39,552 bases of DNA from JBBSQE01 sp038258095 (GTDB taxonomy: Bacteria; Actinomycetota; Thermoleophilia; Solirubrobacterales; 70-9), in NCBI GenBank assembly GCA_038258095.1, contig JBBSQE010000006.1, positions 1 through 39,552 of the forward strand, in the 5' to 3' direction. The position numbers and the translations under genes were made by a program. The notes under the pieces were generated by a model, which did not search any database, was not told the origin of the DNA, and saw only the letters and a list, made by a program, of their open reading frames with translations. This document shows, piece by piece, positions 21,831 through 28,648 of the stretch. Each line of letters starts with the position of its first letter. The stretch's first letter is position 1.

Positions 21831-23975
21831 TCAGGCCTGATGGCCTGCCTCGGAATGTCCGAATCCGACCGAAGGAAGCAGGCGGGCGAGGCTCCGCGGC
21901 AGCCACCATGCCGATCTCCCGAGTAGCCGCAGCGCAACGGGCACGAGCAACAGCCGGACCAGGAACGCGTCCAACAGCACGGCGATCCCGAGGATGACGC
22001 CCATCTCCTTGGGCGGAAGGGGCCCGGAGAGGGCGAAGGTGAAGAACACTGCGACCATCACCGCCGCCGCGGCGAAGATCACCCTGCCGCTGTGGGCGAC
22101 CGCGCCCACCATCGCGTCGCGAGGGTCCCCGGTTCTCTCCCAATGCTCCTTTGCGCTCGACAGCAGGAAGACCGTGTAGTCCATGGAGATCGCAAAGATC
22201 ATCGCGAAGAAGAAGACCGGTCCCCAAGCGTCGAGGTAACCCTGGGATTCGAATCCAAGCAACCCGCTCCCGTGGCCCTCCTGGAAGATCAGCCGCGCCA
22301 CTCCGAAGGCGGCGCCGACCGCCAGCAGGTTGGTGACGACGCCCACCGCCGCGATCACAGGAGCTTGGAGCGCCAAGAGGAGCAGGAGGAAGCCGAGGCC
22401 CAGCACCACCCCGATCACGAGGCCCGTCTTCGCCGAGAGCACCGACTCCAGATCATGGTTCTCGGCGACGGCGCCGCCGACAAGCGCGCTTGTCGGGAGG
22501 GCCGATCGCAGCCGGTCCACGGTCCGCCCGACCGACCTGCTCGAAGGATCCTCGCGCGGGATCGCCTGAACGAGAACCTCGCCGCGGGTCCCGGGGACGG
22601 TCGGCATGACCCGCGCGATTCCCGGGTCCGCCGCCAGTCTCGCGCGGGCGGGGCCCGCGTCGGCTCGGTCGCTGACGACGATCTGCAACGCCCCCGGAGC
22701 GCCGGCGCCGAATGCGCTCTGAACCTGGTCGTAGCCGACGCGTGAGCTGTCTCCGGGCGGCACGACCTTGATCGACGGCATGCCGGTCTTCAGACCGAGC
22801 ACTGGCAGCGTCAGGGCGACCAGAGCCGCTGCGGCCGGGACCCCGTAGACCAGCGGACGTCGCCAGAGGCGCTCGGCCCAGGCCGCGAACCGGGGGCTTC
22901 GGTGCTCACCCGAATGGACCCACTGGAGCGCGAGCTTGTCGACTCGCCGTCCGAGCTTGCCGAGCACCGCTGGCAACAGCGTCAGGGTGGCTGCCAGGAT
23001 GAAGATGACCGACAACATGATCCCCAGGGCCATCGAGCGGAATGCCGGGCTCGGGACCAGCATCACGGCGGTGAGCGATATCAGGACCGTCAGGCCGCTG
23101 AACAGGACAGCCTTGCCGGCGGTGTCCATCGTCTCCGCGACCGCATCGGTCACCGGGCGCTTCGAGCCGAAGAGGGCGCCGCGGAACCGCATGACCACGA
23201 ACAGCGCGTAGTCGATCCCCAGGGCGAGCGCGAACATCAGTGCGAAGTTCATCGCCCAGATCGAGATGTCCAACAGCTGCGTGCCCAGATACAGCGAGCC
23301 GGCCGAGGCGACCAGGCCGAGGATCGTCAGCATCAGCGGAAGGCCCGCGGCGACGAGTGAGCCGAATGCCAGGACGAGAATCGCAAGCGTCACCGGCCAG
23401 GAGATGAGCTCCGATTTCAGCATCGCCGAGCGGTTCGCTTCGTTGAAGTCCGACCACATACCGCTCGCTCCGGTCAGCGAGACGTCGATGCCCCCACCAC
23501 GAAGGCCCACCAGCGGCCCCTTGAGGTCATCGGCGGCGCGGACCATCGTGTTTGCGTCGCCGGCCGCCGTCGCCTGCACGACGACCGTGTGGCGATCGGG
23601 GGAGATGGACACTCCCGGACGGGGGGCAAGCGAGCGCCCGACCCGGGGGTCGGCATCGAGAAGCCGTCGGGCGGCGGCGACCCTGGCGCGAAATCCGGCG
23701 TCGTCGCTCGTCTTCGTGCCGGAGTGCATGACGACCATCAGTGAGCTCGAGGACAGCCCGCCGAAGCCGGAGTCGATCTTGCTGCGAGCCCGTAGGGACT
23801 CTGAGCCGGTCGCCTCCCATCCGGCACCCGACAGGGCGCTCTCGACTCGGGGGGCGAGCATCCCGAGGCCGAGGGCGACGAGGACCCAGGCGATTGCGAC
23901 GCCCCTGACGTGGGTCGCCGAGTACCGGCCCAGCCGGCCAACCGGCCCGTAGACGCCGCCGGTGCTCCGACTCAC
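21831..23975 (-). CDS. MMPL/RND-family membrane transporter
   Basis: 714 aa from GTG 23975, which overlaps the ArsR stop as GTGA; the longer ATG frame would run well into the ArsR gene. Two homologous halves each have an N-terminal helix, a large extracytoplasmic domain and five further helices. RND landmarks are FALALGIDYALFVVMRFRGAL in the first half and FFAMIFAISMDYTVFLLSSAKEHW in the second, each with the GxDY/SMDY motif of MmpL-type, proton-driven transporters. Family members export lipids, siderophores, dyes or drugs. Coupling to an ArsR regulator points to inducible efflux. It is convergent with the 43-aa peptide gene. Confidence 0.93.
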   Translation of the reverse strand: MSRSTGGVYGPVGRLGRYSATHVRGVAIAWVLVALGLGMLAPRVESALSGAGWEATGSESLRARSKIDSGFGGLSSSSLMVVMHSGTKTSDDAGFRARVAAARRLLDADPRVGRSLAPRPGVSISPDRHTVVVQATAAGDANTMVRAADDLKGPLVGLRGGGIDVSLTGASGMWSDFNEANRSAMLKSELISWPVTLAILVLAFGSLVAAGLPLMLTILGLVASAGSLYLGTQLLDISIWAMNFALMFALALGIDYALFVVMRFRGALFGSKRPVTDAVAETMDTAGKAVLFSGLTVLISLTAVMLVPSPAFRSMALGIMLSVIFILAATLTLLPAVLGKLGRRVDKLALQWVHSGEHRSPRFAAWAERLWRRPLVYGVPAAAALVALTLPVLGLKTGMPSIKVVPPGDSSRVGYDQVQSAFGAGAPGALQIVVSDRADAGPARARLAADPGIARVMPTVPGTRGEVLVQAIPREDPSSRSVGRTVDRLRSALPTSALVGGAVAENHDLESVLSAKTGLVIGVVLGLGFLLLLLALQAPVIAAVGVVTNLLAVGAAFGVARLIFQEGHGSGLLGFESQGYLDAWGPVFFFAMIFAISMDYTVFLLSSAKEHWERTGDPRDAMVGAVAHSGRVIFAAAAVMVAVFFTFALSGPLPPKEMGVILGIAVLLDAFLVRLLLVPVALRLLGRSAWWLPRSLARLLPSVGFGHSEAGHQA

Positions 23976-24328
23976 GCCGGTACCTTGCCTGCGAGCAACC
24001 GGTCCAGCTCCTCCGCCTCCTGGCGAAGGCCGCCGCACACCAGCTCGCAGAGCTCGAAGACCGACGCGTCGGCGATGAAGCAGCGAACACGGTTGCCCTC
24101 CTTCTCACGCCCGACGATGCCGGCCTGCGCCAGCACTCCGAGGTGTTTGGAAACGTTCTGCTGGGAGGCACCGAGCGACTCGGCGAGCTCGTTCACGGTC
24201 ATCGGCCCGTCGCGCAGGGTGTCGAGGAGGCGAATCCGCATCGGCTCACCGATGACGCGGAAACGCTGGGCGATGAGCCCGATCAGAGCCTCTGGCAGTG
24301 GGTGCGGTACCGAGGTCTTGGTCGACAT
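23972..24328 (-). CDS. ArsR-family winged-helix repressor
   Basis: 118 aa. The wHTH is clear: RFRVIGEPMRIRLLDTLRDGPMTVNELAESLGASQQNVSKHLGVLAQAGIVGREKEGNRVRCFI. A Cys pair in the C-terminal helix (FELCELVCGG) is a possible metal or redox sensor site. Its ATG lies 6 nt from TACAGT (complement of 24335-24340), so transcription is probably leaderless, and that -10 is inside the palindromic operator 24332-24355. It therefore very likely represses its own operon, which continues with the MMPL transporter through a 4-nt overlap. The inducer is unknown; a single downstream transporter suggests sensing of its substrate or of oxidants. Confidence 0.93.
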   Translation of the reverse strand: MSTKTSVPHPLPEALIGLIAQRFRVIGEPMRIRLLDTLRDGPMTVNELAESLGASQQNVSKHLGVLAQAGIVGREKEGNRVRCFIADASVFELCELVCGGLRQEAEELDRLLAGKVPA

Positions 24329-24331
24329 GGG

Positions 24332-24355
24332 ACAACTGTACCACTAAACAGTTGT
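24332..24355. promoter_or_regulatory. ArsR operator overlapping the arsR-mmpL promoter
   Basis: ACAACTGT (24332-24339) and ACAGTTGT (24348-24355) are perfect 8-bp inverted repeats with an 8-nt spacer, the size expected for an ArsR dimer site. The -10 TACAGT on the minus strand occupies 24335-24340, so binding would block the promoter. Confidence 0.75.
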
Positions 24356-24388
24356 AGAACTGTCCCTCGCCTCCGTGCTTGCCTCGGG

Positions 24389-25342
24389 TCAGGGAATCAG
24401 GACGCCCGAGCCCGAGAACCGCCCGTGCCGAAGGTCCTTGAGAGCCTCGTTCGCCCGGCTCAGTGGGTAGGTCGTGACCGAGGTCCGAACGGGGACCCGC
24501 GAGGCAATCTCGAGAAACTCCTCGGCGTCGCGGCGGGTCAGGTTGGCGACGGACCGAAGCGTCCGCTCCCCCCACAGGAGCTCGTAAGGCATCGGCGGTA
24601 TCTCGCTCATGTGGATGCCTCCGCAGACCACGGTGCCGCCGGGACGGACGGCCCGGAGAGCCGCCGGGACGAGCTCGCCGGCCGGGGCGAAGATGATCGC
24701 GGCGTCAAGGGTCTCGGGAGGCTCGTCGCCGGACGTGCCGGCCCAATCGGCCCCGAGGCTCCGGGCGAACTCCTGGCCCTGCTCGTCGCCGGCGCGGGTG
24801 AACGCGAAGACCCTCCGGCCCTGCGCAGCGGCCACCTGGGTGATGATGTGCGCGGCCGAGCCGAAGCCGTAGAGGCCGAGCGCCTCAGCGTCGCCGCACA
24901 TCCGCAGGGACCGGTATCCGATCAACCCGGCGCAGAGGAGCGGCGCGGCCTGCTCGTCGGAGAATCCGGCGGGAATCGGAAAGCAGAAGCGCTCGTCGGC
25001 GACCGCGAATTCGGCGAATCCGCCGTCGATGTCCCGGCCGGTGAAGCGCGCGCGCTCACAGAGGTTCTCGCGGCCGGCCCGGCACTGGCTGCATTCGCCG
25101 CACGTCCAGCCGAGCCAGGGAATCCCGACCCGCTCTCCGTCCGGTGTGGTGCCGACGACCTGGTGGCCGAGGATGCGCGGAAAGTCGCTGATCTCGACCT
25201 CGCCGTCGAGCAGATGGAGATCGGTCCGGCAGATGCCGCAGGCGCGGACCTTGACCAGCAGCCGGCCCTCGCCCGCCTCCGGAACCGCCCGCTCGACCGG
25301 GCGAAGGGGCCCGCCGACCTGCTCCAGGAGCATCGCCCTCAC
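24389..25342 (-). CDS. Zinc-dependent alcohol dehydrogenase (AdhA-like MDR)
   Basis: 317 aa from GTG 25342 (ATG 25333 is an alternative). Medium-chain dehydrogenase signatures are CGICRTDLHLLDGEV (catalytic zinc Cys), GHQVVG, and four structural-zinc cysteines (CGECSQCRAGRENLC). The nucleotide-binding turn is LYGFGSAAHI, in which Ser-Ala replaces the more usual Gly-Ile. AdhA-type enzymes interconvert alcohols and aldehydes with NAD(P)H. The start is 3 nt after the response-regulator stop, so the two form an operon; this implies that the dehydrogenase is made with the two-component response, a plausible route for NAD+ regeneration at low oxygen. Confidence 0.92.
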   Translation of the reverse strand: MRAMLLEQVGGPLRPVERAVPEAGEGRLLVKVRACGICRTDLHLLDGEVEISDFPRILGHQVVGTTPDGERVGIPWLGWTCGECSQCRAGRENLCERARFTGRDIDGGFAEFAVADERFCFPIPAGFSDEQAAPLLCAGLIGYRSLRMCGDAEALGLYGFGSAAHIITQVAAAQGRRVFAFTRAGDEQGQEFARSLGADWAGTSGDEPPETLDAAIIFAPAGELVPAALRAVRPGGTVVCGGIHMSEIPPMPYELLWGERTLRSVANLTRRDAEEFLEIASRVPVRTSVTTYPLSRANEALKDLRHGRFSGSGVLIP

Positions 25343-25345
25343 GGC

Positions 25346-26002
25346 TCAATCGCTCAGGGAGAGTAGCCCGCGATCGAGGGCGTAGCGGACCAGCTCGGGC
25401 CGGCTTCCCAGACGGAGCTTCTGCTGGATATGGGCGCGGTGTGACTCAACCGTGCGAACGCTGAGGTCCAGCCGCTCGGCGATCTGGCCGCTGGTGTGTC
25501 CAGCCGCGATCAACCCGAGGACCTCGGACTCCCGGGCCGTCAGGTCATCGGCGGCGGTGGCCCCCGTCTGGCCGAGCCGACTCTTCACCTCGGCCTGCAC
25601 ATAGAGCTCGCCGCCTGCGGCAGCGTGGACCGCGGCGACCAACTCGCGTTCCGCCGCCTGCTTCAGGACATAGCCGCGAGCTCCGGCGTCGAGAGCCTCC
25701 TGCGCCAGAGCGGGCTGGTTCTCCATGGTCAGGACGACTACTCCTGTATCCGGGTGTGAGGAGCGCAGCACGGCGATCAGGTCAAGCGAGGATCTGCCCG
25801 GCATGTTCAGATCGAGGAGCAGGACCTCGGGCGCTTCGCTCTTCACCTCGGCGTGGGCGGTGTCGGCATCGCGTGCCTCGCTGACCACCGTCAGGTCCGG
25901 TTCGGCATCGAGCAGCGTTCGCAGCGCGCTTCGCACCACGGCATGATCGTCGGCAAGCACGACCCTGATCTGGACCACCTCTTTGCGCGGCATGGGCCCC
26001 AT
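25346..26002 (-). CDS. NarL/LuxR-family response regulator 1
   Basis: 218 aa (ATG 26002; ATG 25993 possible). The receiver domain has the acidic pair LADDH, phosphoacceptor Asp64 in LLLDLNMPG, and Lys in YVLKQA. The C-terminal LuxR HTH is LTARESEVLGLIAAGHTSGQIAERLDLSVRTVESHRAHIQQKL. It is close in style to DevR/DosR and NarL regulators. No kinase gene adjoins it; the nearest is at 28649-30295. It shares an operon with the alcohol dehydrogenase and is divergent from the YD-repeat/USP genes across a 173-nt region containing a perfect 10-bp palindrome (26136-26145). Confidence 0.93.
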   Translation of the reverse strand: MGPMPRKEVVQIRVVLADDHAVVRSALRTLLDAEPDLTVVSEARDADTAHAEVKSEAPEVLLLDLNMPGRSSLDLIAVLRSSHPDTGVVVLTMENQPALAQEALDAGARGYVLKQAAERELVAAVHAAAGGELYVQAEVKSRLGQTGATAADDLTARESEVLGLIAAGHTSGQIAERLDLSVRTVESHRAHIQQKLRLGSRPELVRYALDRGLLSLSD

Positions 26003-26135
26003 GATCGCGGTTCCCGGCGGGCCGCGCGAATGAGCGAGCTGCAGGGCTGGGCTGGTCGGTGGAAGCCCGTCGCGAAATCGTGCGGCAGGGCCACATGGTT
26101 CGGGCGCGCCGATACGGATGTGCGCGGCCGAGCTT

Positions 26136-26145
26136 GGGTCGACCC
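26136..26145. promoter_or_regulatory. Palindrome in a divergent promoter region
   Basis: GGGTCGACCC is a perfect palindrome between the divergent response-regulator and YD-repeat/USP genes, 30 nt upstream of ATG 26176. A regulator site is possible but is only weakly supported at this length. Confidence 0.3.
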
Positions 26146-26175
26146 TGTGGGGGTGGAAGCGAAGAGGTCAGCTGG

Positions 26176-26565
26176 ATGACCGAAGGTGCGAGGCGAGCGA
26201 TTGCCTACGTGGCCGGTCGGCTGATCACCGGCGAAGAGGCCACCGGAGTCTTCGATCCGGTCGCCGGTCGGCACATCCCGTTCGAGGGCGATGTCCAGCC
26301 GCAGGTCGCGCTGTACGACTACGAGCGTCACTGCCGGATCGGCGGCGGTGCGCCCGACCTCTACGACGGTGGCAGCGGCGCCCACATCAACCTCGTCATG
26401 GACGGCACGTCCTTCCGGGGCTTTGACCATGCCAAAGGTCACCACTTCGGAGGCCGAACCGATGGCACCGAGGTCTCGATTTTCGACTGCGAGGATGAGC
26501 GCCGCCACCTGTACGCGCTCGTGGGGATGCGGGGGGCTGAAGCCCACGAAGGAACCCCGTGCTGA
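26176..26565 (+). CDS. Small repeat protein with 17-20-residue (Y/F)D...H units
   Basis: 129 aa; ATG 26176 has AGAGG upstream. After a short N-terminus it consists of five degenerate units sharing hydrophobic-(Y/F)-D, five to six residues, and often a His or Arg-His before a hydrophobic residue: VFDPVAGRHI, LYDYERHCRI, LYDGGSGAHI, GFDHAKGHHF, IFDCEDERRHL. The regular spacing suggests a small beta-solenoid or propeller-like stack. The conserved Asp and many His could bind metal. There is no signal peptide. Its last codons overlap the start of the triple-USP gene by 7 nt, so the two are co-translated and probably work together. I do not recognise a named family. Confidence 0.7.
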   Translation: MTEGARRAIAYVAGRLITGEEATGVFDPVAGRHIPFEGDVQPQVALYDYERHCRIGGGAPDLYDGGSGAHINLVMDGTSFRGFDHAKGHHFGGRTDGTEVSIFDCEDERRHLYALVGMRGAEAHEGTPC

Positions 26566-27863
26566 GCCACGTCCTGCTTGGGGTGGGTGCCGGGAGCGCC
26601 GCCGCAGATGCGGTGGCATTCGCCGACTACCTCGGCGTGCGCACCGGAGCTGGGGTATCGGCTCTGCACGCCGGACCGCCCGGAAGCGATCCAGACCGTC
26701 ACATCGGTCTCGTCCGAGACGCCGTCGGCGACACGGGAGCCCGGATCGAGGCCGTCTCCGATGCCTCGCCGGCGCGGGCGCTCGCCGCGGCAGCCGCGAA
26801 GGGAAAAGCGGATCTCATCGTCATCGGCTCCGGCGGCCGCGGAGCGCCCGGGAAGGTGGCCACCGGCAGCGTCGGCGAGCAGCTCCTGCGTTGCGCCCCA
26901 TGCCCGGTGGCGGTCGCCCCCCGCTCGTTCGCAAAGCGGCGCCACCGAGGGATCGGTCTGATCGGCGTCGGGTACAGCGGAACGGCCGAGTCCGTACTGG
27001 CGTTGGATCAGGCTGCCGAGCTCGCTCGCCAGCTGCACGCAGCCCTGCGGGTGATCGCCGTCTATGACGGAGTTCGTCAGTCCCCGAAGGAGGTCGGCTA
27101 TGGAAGGTGGGAGCGAGCGGATGTCGCCGCCGAGCTGGACGCTGCCGCCGCGCGGGTCGGTGATGACATCGAATGCGAGATCGCGATCGTCGAGGGGGCT
27201 GTGGCACCCGCGCTGATCGGGGAGGCGAACGGCCTCGATCTTCTCGTGCTCGGCTCCCGCTTCTACGGGGATCCGGGACGGACCGTGCCGGGTGCCGTGG
27301 CCCACGCCATCACGAGCGCCTCACCGTGCCCTGTGATCGTCGTCCCCCGCGAAGCCAGGGATGACGACCAGTTGCCCCAGGACGAACCGGGGGCCGACGT
27401 GCCGACGGTTTCATCGAATTCAAACGAAGGAGACATGATGTTCAAGAAGATCGCCGTCGCTCTCGACGGCTCCGAGAATTCCGAGCGAGCGATTCCGCTG
27501 GCGGTCGAGTTGGCCGAGCACGACGACGCCGAGCTCCTGTTCATCCATATCGATGAACACCTCGTCGGCAAGGCCGGGGACCTCCCGGTCAACCCCGATG
27601 AGCCCGAGGTGATCGCGAAGATCAGGCGCAGGGCGGATGAGCTCAGCGCCGAGGGAATCAAGACCGGCGTCGAGACGAAGACGGTTCGTCTGGGCGGCCC
27701 CGCCCATGTCATCGCGTCGATTGCCGATGACGAAGGAGCTGATCTGATCATCGCCGGTCGTCGCGGGCACTCTCCGATCGCCGGGCTGCTGCTCGGCAGC
27801 GTCGCCCAGCGTCTCCTGCAGGTCGCGAGCCAGCCGGTTCTGGCGGTGCCGGGAGAACGGTAG
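26559..27863 (+). CDS. Triple universal stress protein (three USP domains in one frame)
   Basis: 434 aa from GTG 26559 (SD AAGGA). USP domains lie at about 1-130, 132-268 and 293-434. Domain 1 has the ATP-binding pattern IGSGGRGAPGKVATGSVGEQ, and domain 3 has AGRRGHSPIAGLLLGSVAQR. Domain 2 (GSRFYGDPGRTVPGAVAHA) is degenerate. USPs bind ATP or cyclic nucleotides and support survival under hypoxia and stress. At the domain 2/3 boundary the DNA looks like a gene start: a low-complexity linker, then AACGAAGGAGAC followed by ATGATG at 27435/27438. Domain 3 may therefore also be made alone from an internal start. Either two genes fused by loss of a stop codon, or two products come from one frame. 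Confidence 0.88.
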   Translation: MLSHVLLGVGAGSAAADAVAFADYLGVRTGAGVSALHAGPPGSDPDRHIGLVRDAVGDTGARIEAVSDASPARALAAAAAKGKADLIVIGSGGRGAPGKVATGSVGEQLLRCAPCPVAVAPRSFAKRRHRGIGLIGVGYSGTAESVLALDQAAELARQLHAALRVIAVYDGVRQSPKEVGYGRWERADVAAELDAAAARVGDDIECEIAIVEGAVAPALIGEANGLDLLVLGSRFYGDPGRTVPGAVAHAITSASPCPVIVVPREARDDDQLPQDEPGADVPTVSSNSNEGDMMFKKIAVALDGSENSERAIPLAVELAEHDDAELLFIHIDEHLVGKAGDLPVNPDEPEVIAKIRRRADELSAEGIKTGVETKTVRLGGPAHVIASIADDEGADLIIAGRRGHSPIAGLLLGSVAQRLLQVASQPVLAVPGER

Positions 27864-27883
27864 GCCGGTCACGCAGGCCACGG

Positions 27884-27895
27884 ATGGGCGCCCAT
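27884..27895. promoter_or_regulatory. 12-bp perfect palindrome upstream of response regulator 2
   Basis: ATGGGCGCCCAT lies between the USP stop and ATG 27946. It may be an operator for an autoregulating LuxR-type protein or a short hairpin. Confidence 0.35.
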
Positions 27896-27945
27896 TCGAT
27901 CCAGCTATCGGTAGTAGACCGAAGCGGGATTGGGGCTGGCCGCTG

Positions 27946-28644
27946 ATGAACGGGCCACGCGAAGTGAGACCATCGTCGGCAACGATGTCGTCCGGGGACT
28001 CGACACCGATCCGCATTGTCTTGGCCGACGATCACTCGGTGATACGGGCCGGCCTCCGGATGCTGCTCGACCAGGAGCCCGATCTCGAAGTCATAGGTGA
28101 GGCCGACGATTCAGCGGGTACGACCCGGATGGTCGATAGGCGCAAGCCCGACGTGCTCGTCTTGGACCTGCAGATGCCCGGAGCCTCACCCCTGGAGGAT
28201 GTGCCGAGGCTGCTCGACGATCACGCGAAGCTGAGGATCGTGATTCTGACGATGAGAAACGATCCCCTCACGGCCCGGGAGCTGCTGCGTGCGGGGGCGT
28301 CGGCCTACGTCCTCAAGCAGGCCGTGGACACTCAGCTGGTGGAGGCGATCCGGGTGGCGGCGAGCGGCGGGAGCTACATCGATCCGGAGCTGGGAGCGGC
28401 CCTCGCCACGGTCGACCGAGACCCGGTTGCCCAGTTGAGCGACCGCGACCGCGAGCTCCTTCGGCTCGCCGCCCTCGGGTATACGAACCGTGAGATCGGC
28501 GAGCAGCTGTTCCTGAGCGTTCGTGCGATCGAGGTGAACCGGAGCCAGCTTCAGGCGAAGCTCGGTATCAAGACGAGACCGGACCTCGTTCGGTTCGCGA
28601 TCGAGCACAAGCTCGTCGAACCATCCCCTGAGCCGTCCGAATAG
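27946..28644 (+). CDS. NarL/LuxR-family response regulator 2 (DevR-like)
   Basis: 232 aa from ATG 27946; ATG 27985 (MSSGDS) is equally possible. The receiver has LADDH, phosphoacceptor Asp74 in LVLDLQMPG, and YVLKQA. The LuxR HTH is LSDRDRELLRLAALGYTNREIGEQLFLSVRAIEVNRSQLQAKLGI. It follows the USP gene by 82 nt and is convergent with the histidine kinase gene, with only 4 nt between the stops. Tail-to-tail placement with a likely cognate kinase is unusual, since such pairs normally share an operon. With USPs on both sides, a DosR-like role in redox or hypoxia response is an inference. Confidence 0.92.
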   Translation: MNGPREVRPSSATMSSGDSTPIRIVLADDHSVIRAGLRMLLDQEPDLEVIGEADDSAGTTRMVDRRKPDVLVLDLQMPGASPLEDVPRLLDDHAKLRIVILTMRNDPLTARELLRAGASAYVLKQAVDTQLVEAIRVAASGGSYIDPELGAALATVDRDPVAQLSDRDRELLRLAALGYTNREIGEQLFLSVRAIEVNRSQLQAKLGIKTRPDLVRFAIEHKLVEPSPEPSE

Positions 28645-28648
28645 CCGT

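Noticed and set aside
26109..26116. Further TACGGAT-like copies at 18986, 26111 and 33181 as members of the 34-bp box family
   Set aside because: Only 6-8 bases match, and the spacing to any -10 or start codon is not kept.
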